From contig CAZCGW010000006.1 of assembly GCA_964498255.1 (NCBI GenBank), forward strand, positions 37,628-101,627: a stretch of 64,000 nucleotides of DNA, in the 5' to 3' direction. This stretch comes from Fluviibacter sp964498255. Lineage in GTDB: Bacteria > Pseudomonadota > Gammaproteobacteria > Burkholderiales > Rhodocyclaceae. Below, piece by piece: positions 54,158 through 62,543 of the stretch (position 1 is the first letter of the stretch; the number at the start of each line of letters is the position of its first letter). Both the position numbers and the translations under genes were made by a program. The notes beneath the pieces are model-generated. The model saw nothing but the letters and a program-made list of their open reading frames with translations. It did not search any database and was not told the origin of the DNA.

Positions 54158-55357
54158 ATGGAGCTTTTATTGAAACCTATCTTTATCGATTCCTACACCG
54201 CAACCACCTGCATCGGTCTGGGCACTAACTCACTTCTTCGTGCATTAGTGGCTGGCGATACGGGGTTGGCTCATTGCGATTTCGATGACGTATCGCTTGA
54301 TACTTGGATCGGCAAAGTTAGCGCATTAGACACAGAAATTTCCCAGCTGCCGCAAAACCTGGCAACTTTTGACTGTAGAAATAATCGCCTGGCATTTTTA
54401 GGCTTACAACAGGATGGTTTCGATCAACGCATCCGAGAGACCATTCTTAACGTCGGCAAACAACGTATTGGTATTTTTTTAGGCACCAGCACTTCGGCTA
54501 TCTACGACACCGAGCTTGCCTATCGTAATGTAGATTCAACAACAGGCGAATTCCTAAAACCTATTAATTACTCTGGATCGCACAGTGTTTCTTCACTTTG
54601 CAACTTTGTCCGTGCCGTGTACGACATTCAGGGACCAGGTTTTGTTATCTCTACAGCATGCTCTTCCTCTGCCAAAGTATTCGCAGCCGCCCAACGCTTT
54701 ATGGCATTAGGCCTTATCGATGCTGCCCTTGTCGGTGGCGTGGATTCACTTTGTCTAACAACACTATACGGTTTCAACTCCCTACAACTAACCTCAGATC
54801 AGCCCTGCCGACCCTACGATCGGGACAGAAACGGCATATCAATCGGCGAAGCAGCAGCGTTTACCCTGCTAACTAAACAACAAAGCTCTGACTTGGTACT
54901 GTTGGGCTATGGTGAGTCCAGCGATGCCTACCATATGTCTTCCCCGCACCCCGATGGCCTTGGTGCCAAACAAGCAATGGAAGCGGCACTAAACAGCGCA
55001 GGTCTGTCGCCGAATGACATTGATTACATTAACCTGCATGGCACCTCCACACCGAGTAACGACCGTGCTGAAGGGGTAGCGGTCAATAACGTCTTTGGCG
55101 ACCGCATTCCATGCAGCTCGACGAAAGGCATCACTGGTCATACGCTTGGAGCAGCCGGTGCTGTGGAAGCGATTGCCTGTTTCGAGGCATTACGACAAGG
55201 TTTCATTCCGGGAAGCGTGGGCACAGAACTACTTGACCCGACGATCCATCTGAACTATCAAATGGCATCAACAAGTCGCCCGGTTAAGCGGCTGTTGAGC
55301 AACTCTTTTGGGTTCGGCGGTAGTAACTGCAGCCTGATTTTCGGAATTAACTCATGA
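54158..55357 (+). CDS. Ketosynthase of the aryl polyene elongation complex (KS 2, ApeO-like)
   Basis: 399 residues with intact active site: Cys168 in VISTACSSSAK, His in INLHGTSTPSND and His in STKGITGHTLGAAGA. It overlaps the Cys-less ketosynthase-like gene by 4 bases, the KS/chain-length-factor arrangement of type II polyketide synthases. Upstream gap to the exporter is 13 bases. Confidence 0.9.
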   Translation: MELLLKPIFIDSYTATTCIGLGTNSLLRALVAGDTGLAHCDFDDVSLDTWIGKVSALDTEISQLPQNLATFDCRNNRLAFLGLQQDGFDQRIRETILNVGKQRIGIFLGTSTSAIYDTELAYRNVDSTTGEFLKPINYSGSHSVSSLCNFVRAVYDIQGPGFVISTACSSSAKVFAAAQRFMALGLIDAALVGGVDSLCLTTLYGFNSLQLTSDQPCRPYDRDRNGISIGEAAAFTLLTKQQSSDLVLLGYGESSDAYHMSSPHPDGLGAKQAMEAALNSAGLSPNDIDYINLHGTSTPSNDRAEGVAVNNVFGDRIPCSSTKGITGHTLGAAGAVEAIACFEALRQGFIPGSVGTELLDPTIHLNYQMASTSRPVKRLLSNSFGFGGSNCSLIFGINS

Positions 55358-56139
55358 CGGCAGAGAACTCAGTTGATATTGTCATCCTGGGCATCGGTGC
55401 TATTGGCCCAGGCTTTACTAATTGGCCTGAATTGCAGGCGATCCTTAAAAAGGGTTTCCCATTAGCCGACATCAAAACACAATTACCTAGCCCCGAAATT
55501 CTCCCACCTGCCGAACGCCGACGTGCTAGTTCAATTATCAAAGCAGGTTTAAACGTCGGTCTTGAAGCATGCAGGGATGCAGGATTAGAGCCGCGAGAAC
55601 TTTTAACTGTATTTACATCATCCGGTGCGGATGGCGTTAATTGTGAAGCTATTTGCGAGCAGTTAGCTACAGAGGACCGCCTCATTTCGCCCACGCGTTT
55701 TCATAACTCAGTGCACAACACAGTAGCTGGATACTGGGGCATCGCCACAGGTTGCATGCGGCCATCTCAGGTTATTTCTGCCGAAGATGGTAGTTTCGCA
55801 GCTGGGCTGTTAGAAGCAGCGATTCAAGCAAATCATAGTGGAGAGCCCTGTTTGTTAGTCTGCTACGACACCAGTTACCCAGGCGCATTAAGCCATGTAC
55901 GACCAATTAGTGATACTGCAGCCATAGCCCTCATCGTTGCAAAGCCAGGAGAACCAAAAGGGAAGTACCCGGCTATTCAGATGATCCTAGGAAATACAGA
56001 AAATACCGAAATTCATCCGGTAACAATCCCTACGCTGCATGCCTTACCGTTACTAAATAGCATCACTCACGGTACAACCAATTGGGTTTCTATCTGCTTT
56101 CAGGATAACTGCGTACTTTCGACAAAGATCACACCATGA
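55354..56139 (+). CDS. Cys-less ketosynthase-like partner (chain length factor, ApeC-like)
   Basis: 261 residues, much shorter than a ketosynthase. The N-terminal fold is retained (EACRDAGL, TVFTSSGADGVN, FHNSVHNTVAGYWGIATG), but at the catalytic Cys position it reads ISAEDGSFAAG (residues 141-151), and the two His motifs are lost. It therefore cannot condense chains alone and probably fixes chain length as partner of KS 2. Matches the beta-ketoacyl-synthase-like N-terminal family found in APE clusters. Confidence 0.87.
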   Translation: MTAENSVDIVILGIGAIGPGFTNWPELQAILKKGFPLADIKTQLPSPEILPPAERRRASSIIKAGLNVGLEACRDAGLEPRELLTVFTSSGADGVNCEAICEQLATEDRLISPTRFHNSVHNTVAGYWGIATGCMRPSQVISAEDGSFAAGLLEAAIQANHSGEPCLLVCYDTSYPGALSHVRPISDTAAIALIVAKPGEPKGKYPAIQMILGNTENTEIHPVTIPTLHALPLLNSITHGTTNWVSICFQDNCVLSTKITP

Positions 56140-56579
56140 AAACACGTTCATGGCTACTACAAAACCTCCCACACCAAGGGAAGATGAATCTGCTTGATGC
56201 GGTAGTGAACTGGGACACAGATCAAATCCACTGTATAGCCTCTAGCCATCTCGATCCAGATAACCCGCTTGCCGAGAATGGTTGTCTAGGAGCAAGTGCG
56301 GCGATTGAGTACGCAGCTCAAGCCATGGCCGCACATGGCGGGCTAACAGCACCAGTCACAATCGCGCCGCGACAGGGCTATATCGCCGGCATTCGGGACG
56401 CACAGTTTCATGTGCAAACACTCAATCAAGCTAGCCCTCAGATTGATATCCACGCAACTCGCCTGATGGGTGATGAAGACAACGTAATTTATCAATTCAC
56501 CGTATCTGATCTGGGCGTCCCTCTGGTCACTGGCCGCGCCACCGTTGTTCTCGATCGAAACAAAACAATCAGTCTATGA
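56136..56579 (+). CDS. Hotdog-fold dehydratase subunit B (ApeP-like)
   Basis: 147 residues with LPHQGKMNLLDAVV (His13) and the helix GASAAIEYAAQAMAAHG, which supplies the acidic residue and Gln typical of FabZ/FabA. Complements subunit A (50088-50369), which has the HFPGNP motif. Coupled by 4-base overlaps to its neighbours. Confidence 0.87.
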   Translation: MKTRSWLLQNLPHQGKMNLLDAVVNWDTDQIHCIASSHLDPDNPLAENGCLGASAAIEYAAQAMAAHGGLTAPVTIAPRQGYIAGIRDAQFHVQTLNQASPQIDIHATRLMGDEDNVIYQFTVSDLGVPLVTGRATVVLDRNKTISL

Positions 56580-57295
56580 AAATTGCCTTAATTACTGGCG
56601 GCTCTGGTGGCATAGGTGCTGCAATCGCGAAAGCTCTTTCACAATCAGGCCTGCATGTGATCGTTCACGCCAATAGCAAACCTGACCGTGCTCACTCCAT
56701 CGTCAATCATATTCGTGATAACGGTGGATCAGCGGAATCTGTTTGCTTTGATCTTCTAGACAAAGGGGCCGTACAAGCATTCATTGATCATCAGCTAGAA
56801 CATGGCGGCATTGATATTTTGGTAAACAATGCCGGTATCCATGATGATGCTGTCTTTCCGGGAATGTCAGCAACTCAATGGCATAACGTCATTGATGTAA
56901 ATCTCGATGGTTTTTTTAATATAACTCAGCCACTTGTTATGCCGATGATCCGCAAGAGATGGGGGAGAATCATCAACATAAGCTCGGTATCCGGCATTAC
57001 AGGCAATCGTGGCCAGGTAAACTATTCGGCAGCAAAGGGCGCTATTCATGCGGCGACCAAAGCCTTATCGCTTGAAGTGGCCAGTCGCGGCATCACAGTT
57101 AACGCAGTTGCACCGGGAATCATCAGCACCACCATGACAGAAGGTGTTTTTGATGTCGAAACCATAAAGAACATGGTTCCAATGAAACGTGCAGGTACTC
57201 CACAGGAAGTTGCTGACCTCGTAGCCTTTCTTGTCTCTGAAAAAGCTTCGTACATTACCGGTCAGATTATCTCTATTAATGGCGGCATAATCTGA
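56576..57295 (+). CDS. 3-oxoacyl-ACP reductase (FabG-like, APE ketoreductase)
   Basis: 239-residue classical SDR: NADPH motif ALITGGSGGIGAAIAKAL, NNAG, catalytic Ser in NISSVSGITGNRGQ and YxxxK in YSAAKGAI, then ITVNAVAPGII. Reduces the beta-keto intermediates of polyene synthesis (ApeQ-like). Its stop overlaps the antiporter start by one base. Confidence 0.92.
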   Translation: MKIALITGGSGGIGAAIAKALSQSGLHVIVHANSKPDRAHSIVNHIRDNGGSAESVCFDLLDKGAVQAFIDHQLEHGGIDILVNNAGIHDDAVFPGMSATQWHNVIDVNLDGFFNITQPLVMPMIRKRWGRIINISSVSGITGNRGQVNYSAAKGAIHAATKALSLEVASRGITVNAVAPGIISTTMTEGVFDVETIKNMVPMKRAGTPQEVADLVAFLVSEKASYITGQIISINGGII

Positions 57296-58551
57296 TGACA
57301 GTCCACCAGGCTGAATTGCTGCTCTTCTTCACCCTCCTCCAGCTAGCCATTATCGTTCTGGCTGGCCGAGTTGGCGGTGCAATTGCACTGAAGATCGGTC
57401 AATCTGCTGTTGTTGGTGAAATCATTCTCGGCATACTGCTTGGACCCTCCTTGTTCGGAATAGTTGCACCCGAATTATTCGAATGGGTATTTCGTTCGAC
57501 CCCGCCGGGGCCGCTTTCCATGCTGTCTCAAATTGGCCTAATCTTCTTAATGTTTCAAATTGGCCAAGAATTCGACTTCTCGCATCTTAAAATATCCCGG
57601 CACCGGAATACGATGATCTCCGTAGCGGTTGCCAGCATGATCACACCCTTTATCTTGGGATTTGGCTTTGGCTATCTTGCTGCCCCCATTCTTTCACCTG
57701 ACGCCAACCAAATTGGATCAGCTTTATTTGTAGGCACGGCATTTTCTATCACTGCTCTGCCCATACTGGGGCGCATCATGATCGAATTTGGCATTACCAA
57801 CACACCGGTTGGGGTTGTTGCTATTAGCGCTGCTGCTATTAATGATGTAATTGGTTGGGTGCTCCTAGCATTCGTTAGTGCCTTAACCATATCGGCCTTT
57901 AGTCTGGAATCTCTTGGCTGGATTATTTTGTCGATTACGATCTATATCGCTGTTTGTTGGTTAGCCATAAGACCCCTAATGAAAATGCTCATCAAACGGC
58001 TGGGTGCTCCTGCTGACCCACTTACCGGGAACGTCCTTGGCGCGATGATCGTTTTAATATTTTTATCCGCCATGACGACCTACAAAATAGGAATTTTCGC
58101 GATTTTTGGCGGGTTCATGCTTGGCGTACTCGTATATGATGAGTCCGCTTTTGTTTCTGCATGGCGCAAAAAAGTCGGTAGCTTTGTCACTGTCTTTTTT
58201 CTACCGATCTTCTTTACATATACCGGTTTGCGCACAAGCATTGGTAGCCTAGATACGCTTGAACTATGGGGCTGGTGTCTTTTGCTTGTAACTCTAGCCA
58301 CATTGGGCAAATTTGGGGCCGCTTATTACGCCGCCCGCATCAACGGTCTGAGCAAAAATGAATCAACCGTTATTGGCATAATGATGAACACGCGTGCCCT
58401 TATGGAGCTCATCGTCATTAACATTGGCCTTGATCTTGGTGTTATTTCGCCCACAGTGTTCACCATGCTAGTAATCATGGCGATTTTCAGTACGGTTATT
58501 ACGACACCTGTTCTGCGCAAAAAACTCCCGGCACTAGGATTGGGCACGTGA
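57295..58551 (+). CDS. CPA2-type cation/proton antiporter inside the APE operon
   Basis: 418 residues with about 12-13 membrane helices. KIGQSAVVGEIILGILLGPSLFG, IGLIFLMFQIGQEFDF and TAFSITALPILGRIM with AINDVIGW are hallmarks of the Na+/H+ exchanger (CPA2/KefB-like) fold, and the two adjacent polar residues in AAINDVIG (Asn-Asp) match the ion-binding site. No KTN/TrkA regulatory domain is present. Start overlaps the ketoreductase stop, and its own stop overlaps the deacetylase start by 4 bases, so it is a true member of the operon. Substrate unknown. Confidence 0.85.
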   Translation: MTVHQAELLLFFTLLQLAIIVLAGRVGGAIALKIGQSAVVGEIILGILLGPSLFGIVAPELFEWVFRSTPPGPLSMLSQIGLIFLMFQIGQEFDFSHLKISRHRNTMISVAVASMITPFILGFGFGYLAAPILSPDANQIGSALFVGTAFSITALPILGRIMIEFGITNTPVGVVAISAAAINDVIGWVLLAFVSALTISAFSLESLGWIILSITIYIAVCWLAIRPLMKMLIKRLGAPADPLTGNVLGAMIVLIFLSAMTTYKIGIFAIFGGFMLGVLVYDESAFVSAWRKKVGSFVTVFFLPIFFTYTGLRTSIGSLDTLELWGWCLLLVTLATLGKFGAAYYAARINGLSKNESTVIGIMMNTRALMELIVINIGLDLGVISPTVFTMLVIMAIFSTVITTPVLRKKLPALGLGT

Positions 58552-59369
58552 CTCAAGCCCGGCCGACACGTTGGAAACCATCCACCGTCATTAAAGCCAG
58601 CTTTTGGGCACATGGCGTTGTTGGTATCGGCTTGATTGTCGATCCAACCTCCGCATTGCTCTGGCTTGCTATATTGGCCGGCAACCACGGCATCCTCACC
58701 ATAGGCGGCTTGCTACCCAGGGCTAAATTACTTGGGCCAAACATTACTCGCCTGCCACAGGCAGCGATTGCCAAACGTCAAGTTGCACTTACCTTTGATG
58801 ATGGCCCAGATCCAGTTGTTACTCCTCAAATTCTTGATATTCTCGAAAAGCACCAGGCAAAAGCCACCTTTTTCTGCATAGGGCATCGTGCAGAAAATCA
58901 TCCGGAGCTTATAAAGCGCATGGTGAACCAGGGTCACCAAATCGAAAATCACAGTTATAGCCACCATACAACCTTCGCATTTCATGGTACCAAGGGAATT
59001 TCCAGGGAAATTACACGTGCCCAAAAAACACTGAACGAATTAAGCGGAAGAGCGCCCCGATACTTCAGACCAATCGCCGGTATACGTAACCCACTGCTTG
59101 ATCCTGTATTAAGCAAGCTGAGAATGCAACTAGTTTCATGGTCGCATCGTGGATTCGACACCCGATTCAACAGCCCAAATCGCTTGTACCGCTGCCTAAC
59201 AAAGAGGCTATCTGCCGGTGATATTATTCTGATGCATGATGGCAATTCAGCGCGCACTCAAGATGGTGTTGCCGTCTCCGTAGCTTGTCTTCCCGACGTT
59301 CTACAAAAGATTTCTGATTCAGGGCTAATGACTGTAACGCTTGATGAGGCCTTTCAGGGATCGACATGA
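58548..59369 (+). CDS. Membrane-anchored NodB-type polysaccharide/sugar deacetylase
   Basis: 273 residues. Two membrane segments (about 14-32 and 34-56) anchor a NodB domain with LTFDDGPDP (Asp84/Asp85), the metal pair HSYSHH (His135, His139), RPIAGIRNP and IILMHDG. All catalytic residues are in place, so removal of an N-acetyl (or O-acetyl) group from an envelope sugar is likely. GTG start, coupled to the antiporter and PAP2 genes. A role in exposing an amine for polyene attachment is inference. Confidence 0.85.
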   Translation: MTQARPTRWKPSTVIKASFWAHGVVGIGLIVDPTSALLWLAILAGNHGILTIGGLLPRAKLLGPNITRLPQAAIAKRQVALTFDDGPDPVVTPQILDILEKHQAKATFFCIGHRAENHPELIKRMVNQGHQIENHSYSHHTTFAFHGTKGISREITRAQKTLNELSGRAPRYFRPIAGIRNPLLDPVLSKLRMQLVSWSHRGFDTRFNSPNRLYRCLTKRLSAGDIILMHDGNSARTQDGVAVSVACLPDVLQKISDSGLMTVTLDEAFQGST

Positions 59370-60025
59370 GCCACACTGCACAACCTAAGCTCATGCAACG
59401 CATCAAGCGACTCATGCCGCTCAAAGCCGTTGGCACCACCCTGTTCATTTACCTTTTCTTTCGTGGCTACTTCTGGGTGATGGAAAACCCAAATGCAACA
59501 CCATTCACTGTACCCACCACAACTATCGACGACTTGATACCTTTTAGTATCCTAGGGCTTCCCGTATACCTATCCCTATGGATATACGTCTCATTGGTTC
59601 CTGCGCTACTTAATAGCTTACGTGCATTGCTCAATTATGGTTTATGGATCTCTGCAATGTGTGTGGCTTGTCTTCTTTTCTTCTGGTTCTTCCCAACTGC
59701 AACACCACCCGCTGAAATAGATTTAGAGCGCTACCCATCCATGGCATTTCTACGCGTTGATACGGGTCTTAATGCATTTCCGTCATTACATGTTGCATCT
59801 GCTGTCTTCACCTCAGCGTGGCTCACTCTTTTGCTACGTAAAATTAATGCGCCCGCTTATATCAATGCATTGAATATCATCTACTGCCTGCTTATCATCT
59901 GGTCGACAATGGCCGTAAGACAGCACGTATTCTGGGATGCAGTTTCTGGCACGCTAATCGGATTGGCATTTGCAAGTGCATCTATACGTTACATGACTCG
60001 TAAGCTGCCTGAGAACGACATCTAA
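59366..60025 (+). CDS. PAP2-superfamily phosphatase/phosphotransferase
   Basis: 219 residues with about five or six membrane helices and the PAP2 motifs FPSLHVASAV (second motif) and VRQHVFWDAVSGTLIG (third motif with His and Asp). The first KxxxxxxRP motif is not obvious, as in the PAP2_3/inositolphosphotransferase-like subgroup. It could dephosphorylate a lipid carrier or move a head group. It ends the plus-strand operon; the convergent GT2 gene ends 15 bases away with no clear terminator between. Confidence 0.8.
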   Translation: MSHTAQPKLMQRIKRLMPLKAVGTTLFIYLFFRGYFWVMENPNATPFTVPTTTIDDLIPFSILGLPVYLSLWIYVSLVPALLNSLRALLNYGLWISAMCVACLLFFWFFPTATPPAEIDLERYPSMAFLRVDTGLNAFPSLHVASAVFTSAWLTLLLRKINAPAYINALNIIYCLLIIWSTMAVRQHVFWDAVSGTLIGLAFASASIRYMTRKLPENDI

Positions 60026-60040
60026 ATCGACAGCCTTCGA

Positions 60041-60802
60041 CTACCTAGACTGCCCGTATTTTCTATAAGCAATCACCGGCAACCGAAACACCATACCAAT
60101 CACTAAACGTGTATGCATCCAGGTGAGTAACTTATTGTCACGGAAGTACTGAAAGTGCGACACCCCACCATCTTCCTTTGAAAAATAGCGAACGGGTGCA
60201 ACCACGTTAACCGGGCGCACACCCGCCCAGCAAAGACGCACTGCCGCTTCAGGATCGAAGTCAAAACGGCGCATCCATCTCGAGTTTTCCATTACTTTGC
60301 GCAGAGGTGCAATGGGGTAAACGCGAAAGCCAAACAACGAATCATTAATTCCAAACCACATCGTTTCGAGATTGGCCCACCAGTTTGATATTTTTCTACC
60401 CTTAACCCTGAGACTTGGCGCATCAGAACCAAAATCTGGCTGACCCAAAATCATGGCTTCAGGATTTGCGACTGAAACAGCCATGAACTCAGAAATCTTA
60501 AACGCAGGATGCTGTCCGTCTGAATCCATCGTCAGCACATGAGTAAAGCCCGAATCTTCTGCCAGCTTTATGCCCACAAGAACTGCTGCGCCTTTACCGA
60601 CATTAGTTGGCAAAACGACAACCCTTAGCCCGGGCTCTGACTTTGAAAGCGCTTCAAGACGCTCTTTGCTCCCATCAGTACTCCCGTCAACGACAACCCA
60701 AACTGGTGCCCAATGATTGAGAGCCTCTTGCACTGTTGCTATGACTTTTTCACCCGGGTTGTAGCTTGGAATCAGCACTAAATGGGTTTGCGACAAATTC
60801 AT
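60041..60802 (-). CDS. GT2 glycosyltransferase of the APE region
   Basis: 253 residues of dolichol-phosphate-mannose-synthase type: LVLIPSYNPGEKVIATVQEAL, VVDGSTDGSKERLEAL, VGKGAAVLVGI and the metal-binding TMDSDGQHP. The C-terminus has ISNWWANLETMWFGINDSLFGFRVYP and DFDPEAAVRLCWAG. No strong membrane anchor. Overlaps the acyltransferase gene by 4 bases. It probably puts a sugar on a lipid acceptor for the pigment. Confidence 0.85.
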   Translation of the reverse strand: MNLSQTHLVLIPSYNPGEKVIATVQEALNHWAPVWVVVDGSTDGSKERLEALSKSEPGLRVVVLPTNVGKGAAVLVGIKLAEDSGFTHVLTMDSDGQHPAFKISEFMAVSVANPEAMILGQPDFGSDAPSLRVKGRKISNWWANLETMWFGINDSLFGFRVYPIAPLRKVMENSRWMRRFDFDPEAAVRLCWAGVRPVNVVAPVRYFSKEDGGVSHFQYFRDNKLLTWMHTRLVIGMVFRLPVIAYRKYGQSR

Positions 60803-61527
60803 AATAGATGCTTGTTAAAGTAAGACTCAATGTCTTTAGTGGTCGTTCCGTAATCTGGCGAGGGCATAAATACTTCCCCAACTGTTACCGTAATCGTCAT
60901 CGGCAAACTCGGCAACGCGCATAGATTGCGATGCTTCCCCAGAAAAGGCTGGTCGTAACGCAAAAAGAAAGTTCTGATAGGCAGATTCAAACGAGTTGCT
61001 AACAAAGCCGGACTTTGATTTAGAGAAATATTGCCATGCCCTGTTGTCCGTGTACCCTCAGGAAACAGTAACAGATTTGCATTCTCCCCAGCTGCCTCTT
61101 TAGCATAGGCAAGTAAATTAAATGGATCCGCATTACGTATAAAACCTGCCAATCTTGCGGCCGCACCTAATAATGGATTCTCAAGGAGAGAGGCTTTCAT
61201 GACGCAAATAGTATTTGGTACTCTTGCAAGAAATATGACCGCATCCAGTAAAGATGGATGGTTCGCAATAAGAATGCTCGCTCCTTTAAATCTAGGGTCA
61301 GATTCGAGATTCGACTTGAAGCGGCAACCACAAAACACCGTAAGAAATCCCAAATAGAACGAAAGACCCAGCCGAATAATCAAGCGGCCAAAGAGGTGGC
61401 CAGAACGTTTCGGCAAAATCAAGTGAAAGATGACCGCAAACGGAAGCCAAACTGCACATAAGATAGCGAGCATTCCAAAGCCTAGGAATAGCGCAATTGG
61501 GGAATAAGTCCACCAAAAGACTTTCAT
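60799..61527 (-). CDS. PlsC-type 1-acyl-glycerol-phosphate-like acyltransferase
   Basis: 242 residues from the ATG at 61527 (MKVFWWTYSPIA), 4 bases after the chorismatase stop; the frame opens as far as a TTG at 61563. One or two N-terminal membrane segments (to about residue 70), then the acyltransferase motifs ANHPSLLDAVIFL (HX4D) and LLFPEGTRTTG. Acylates a lipid acceptor from ACP or CoA. APE and xanthomonadin clusters usually carry such an enzyme. Confidence 0.87.
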   Translation of the reverse strand: MKVFWWTYSPIALFLGFGMLAILCAVWLPFAVIFHLILPKRSGHLFGRLIIRLGLSFYLGFLTVFCGCRFKSNLESDPRFKGASILIANHPSLLDAVIFLARVPNTICVMKASLLENPLLGAAARLAGFIRNADPFNLLAYAKEAAGENANLLLFPEGTRTTGHGNISLNQSPALLATRLNLPIRTFFLRYDQPFLGKHRNLCALPSLPMTITVTVGEVFMPSPDYGTTTKDIESYFNKHLL

Positions 61528-61531
61528 CAAT

Positions 61532-62539
61532 CTATTCACAATAGCCCGTCGCTTCAATCTCAACTAACAGCTCACTTCGGCATATGTCACCAAGTACATA
61601 ATGCACCTCTAGGGGTATAGAGGAGCCCGCAAAGAATTCCGCAAAAGCATTCTGCACATTCAAACAGTCGCCTTCATTCCGAACGTATACGCGATACAAC
61701 ATATCCTGTAACGAGAAACGAGATGCGGCTAGTCTCTCTGCTTCGGCAACAACTAGTTGAATATTTTGAAGTGAGGTTAGTGTTTGAGCGAATGAATTAT
61801 CTTGGTGCAACGATTCATGCCCCACGATACTGGCAGTACCTGAGACAAGCAGCAGCTTAGATTGGCCCAAATCAATCAAACCAGCCCTTGAAAACGAAGG
61901 GCTCTTAGGACCATAGCATTCGGGATACTTAAAGGCACTGATCTGACGCGGGTTTTCGACAAGCTGTGCTTGTTGCTTACCCGCAATAAAGGCCACAGAT
62001 AAACCACCCTTACGGACACCTATTGCAGAAGCGGCAGGCATGCCAACTTTGAGCATATCGCCTGCTGAGTCGTATGCGCGTTGCCGACCGATATTAAATG
62101 CCCGATAACGCTCAAGCCCTGATGTTAATTCATTAATGTCACGGAAATAATTCCATAACCGCCACAAATGCTGGTCTCCTAACGTTCGAACAAACTGCAA
62201 TATCTCATCGTAAGCCGAATAGGTCAGCTCCTCTAGATTTGCATCTAGAGGTTCAGGCAACGAGATATACCCGAACACCATCGTGCCATCTCTTACAAAC
62301 CGGATGTTTCCAACCTGTTCGAATGACGCGCCCGACCCAGACAACCAGATTTCACAGCCAGCAACGTTTGAAGCTCCTAAAACAGGCATCTCCAATGGCA
62401 CCACACCATTAGGCAAGCTTTCAACAGGAGCTCTTTCACCAAAATAAAATCCACCAGCCTTCTTGCCAATTAAGGCGGGAGGCGCAACCCATGCAATGCT
62501 CACAGGCAATACTGCTGGGGCGTTATGTTCTAACGGCAT
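61532..62539 (-). CDS. Chorismatase (XanB2/FkbO/Hyg5 family)
   Basis: Converts chorismate to hydroxybenzoate (3-HBA and 4-HBA for XanB2), the starter of xanthomonadins. 335 residues with family hallmarks LWRLWNYFRDINE, RYRAFNIGRQRAY, PAASAIG, VENPRQISAFKYPECYGPKSPSFSRA, LLLVSGTASIVGHESLHQD and a final Glu-containing ELLVEIEATGY strand that carries the active-site Glu. It lies 4 bases after the halogenase. Which product isomer it makes cannot be read with confidence. Confidence 0.9.
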   Translation of the reverse strand: MPLEHNAPAVLPVSIAWVAPPALIGKKAGGFYFGERAPVESLPNGVVPLEMPVLGASNVAGCEIWLSGSGASFEQVGNIRFVRDGTMVFGYISLPEPLDANLEELTYSAYDEILQFVRTLGDQHLWRLWNYFRDINELTSGLERYRAFNIGRQRAYDSAGDMLKVGMPAASAIGVRKGGLSVAFIAGKQQAQLVENPRQISAFKYPECYGPKSPSFSRAGLIDLGQSKLLLVSGTASIVGHESLHQDNSFAQTLTSLQNIQLVVAEAERLAASRFSLQDMLYRVYVRNEGDCLNVQNAFAEFFAGSSIPLEVHYVLGDICRSELLVEIEATGYCE

Positions 62540-62543
62540 CCGT

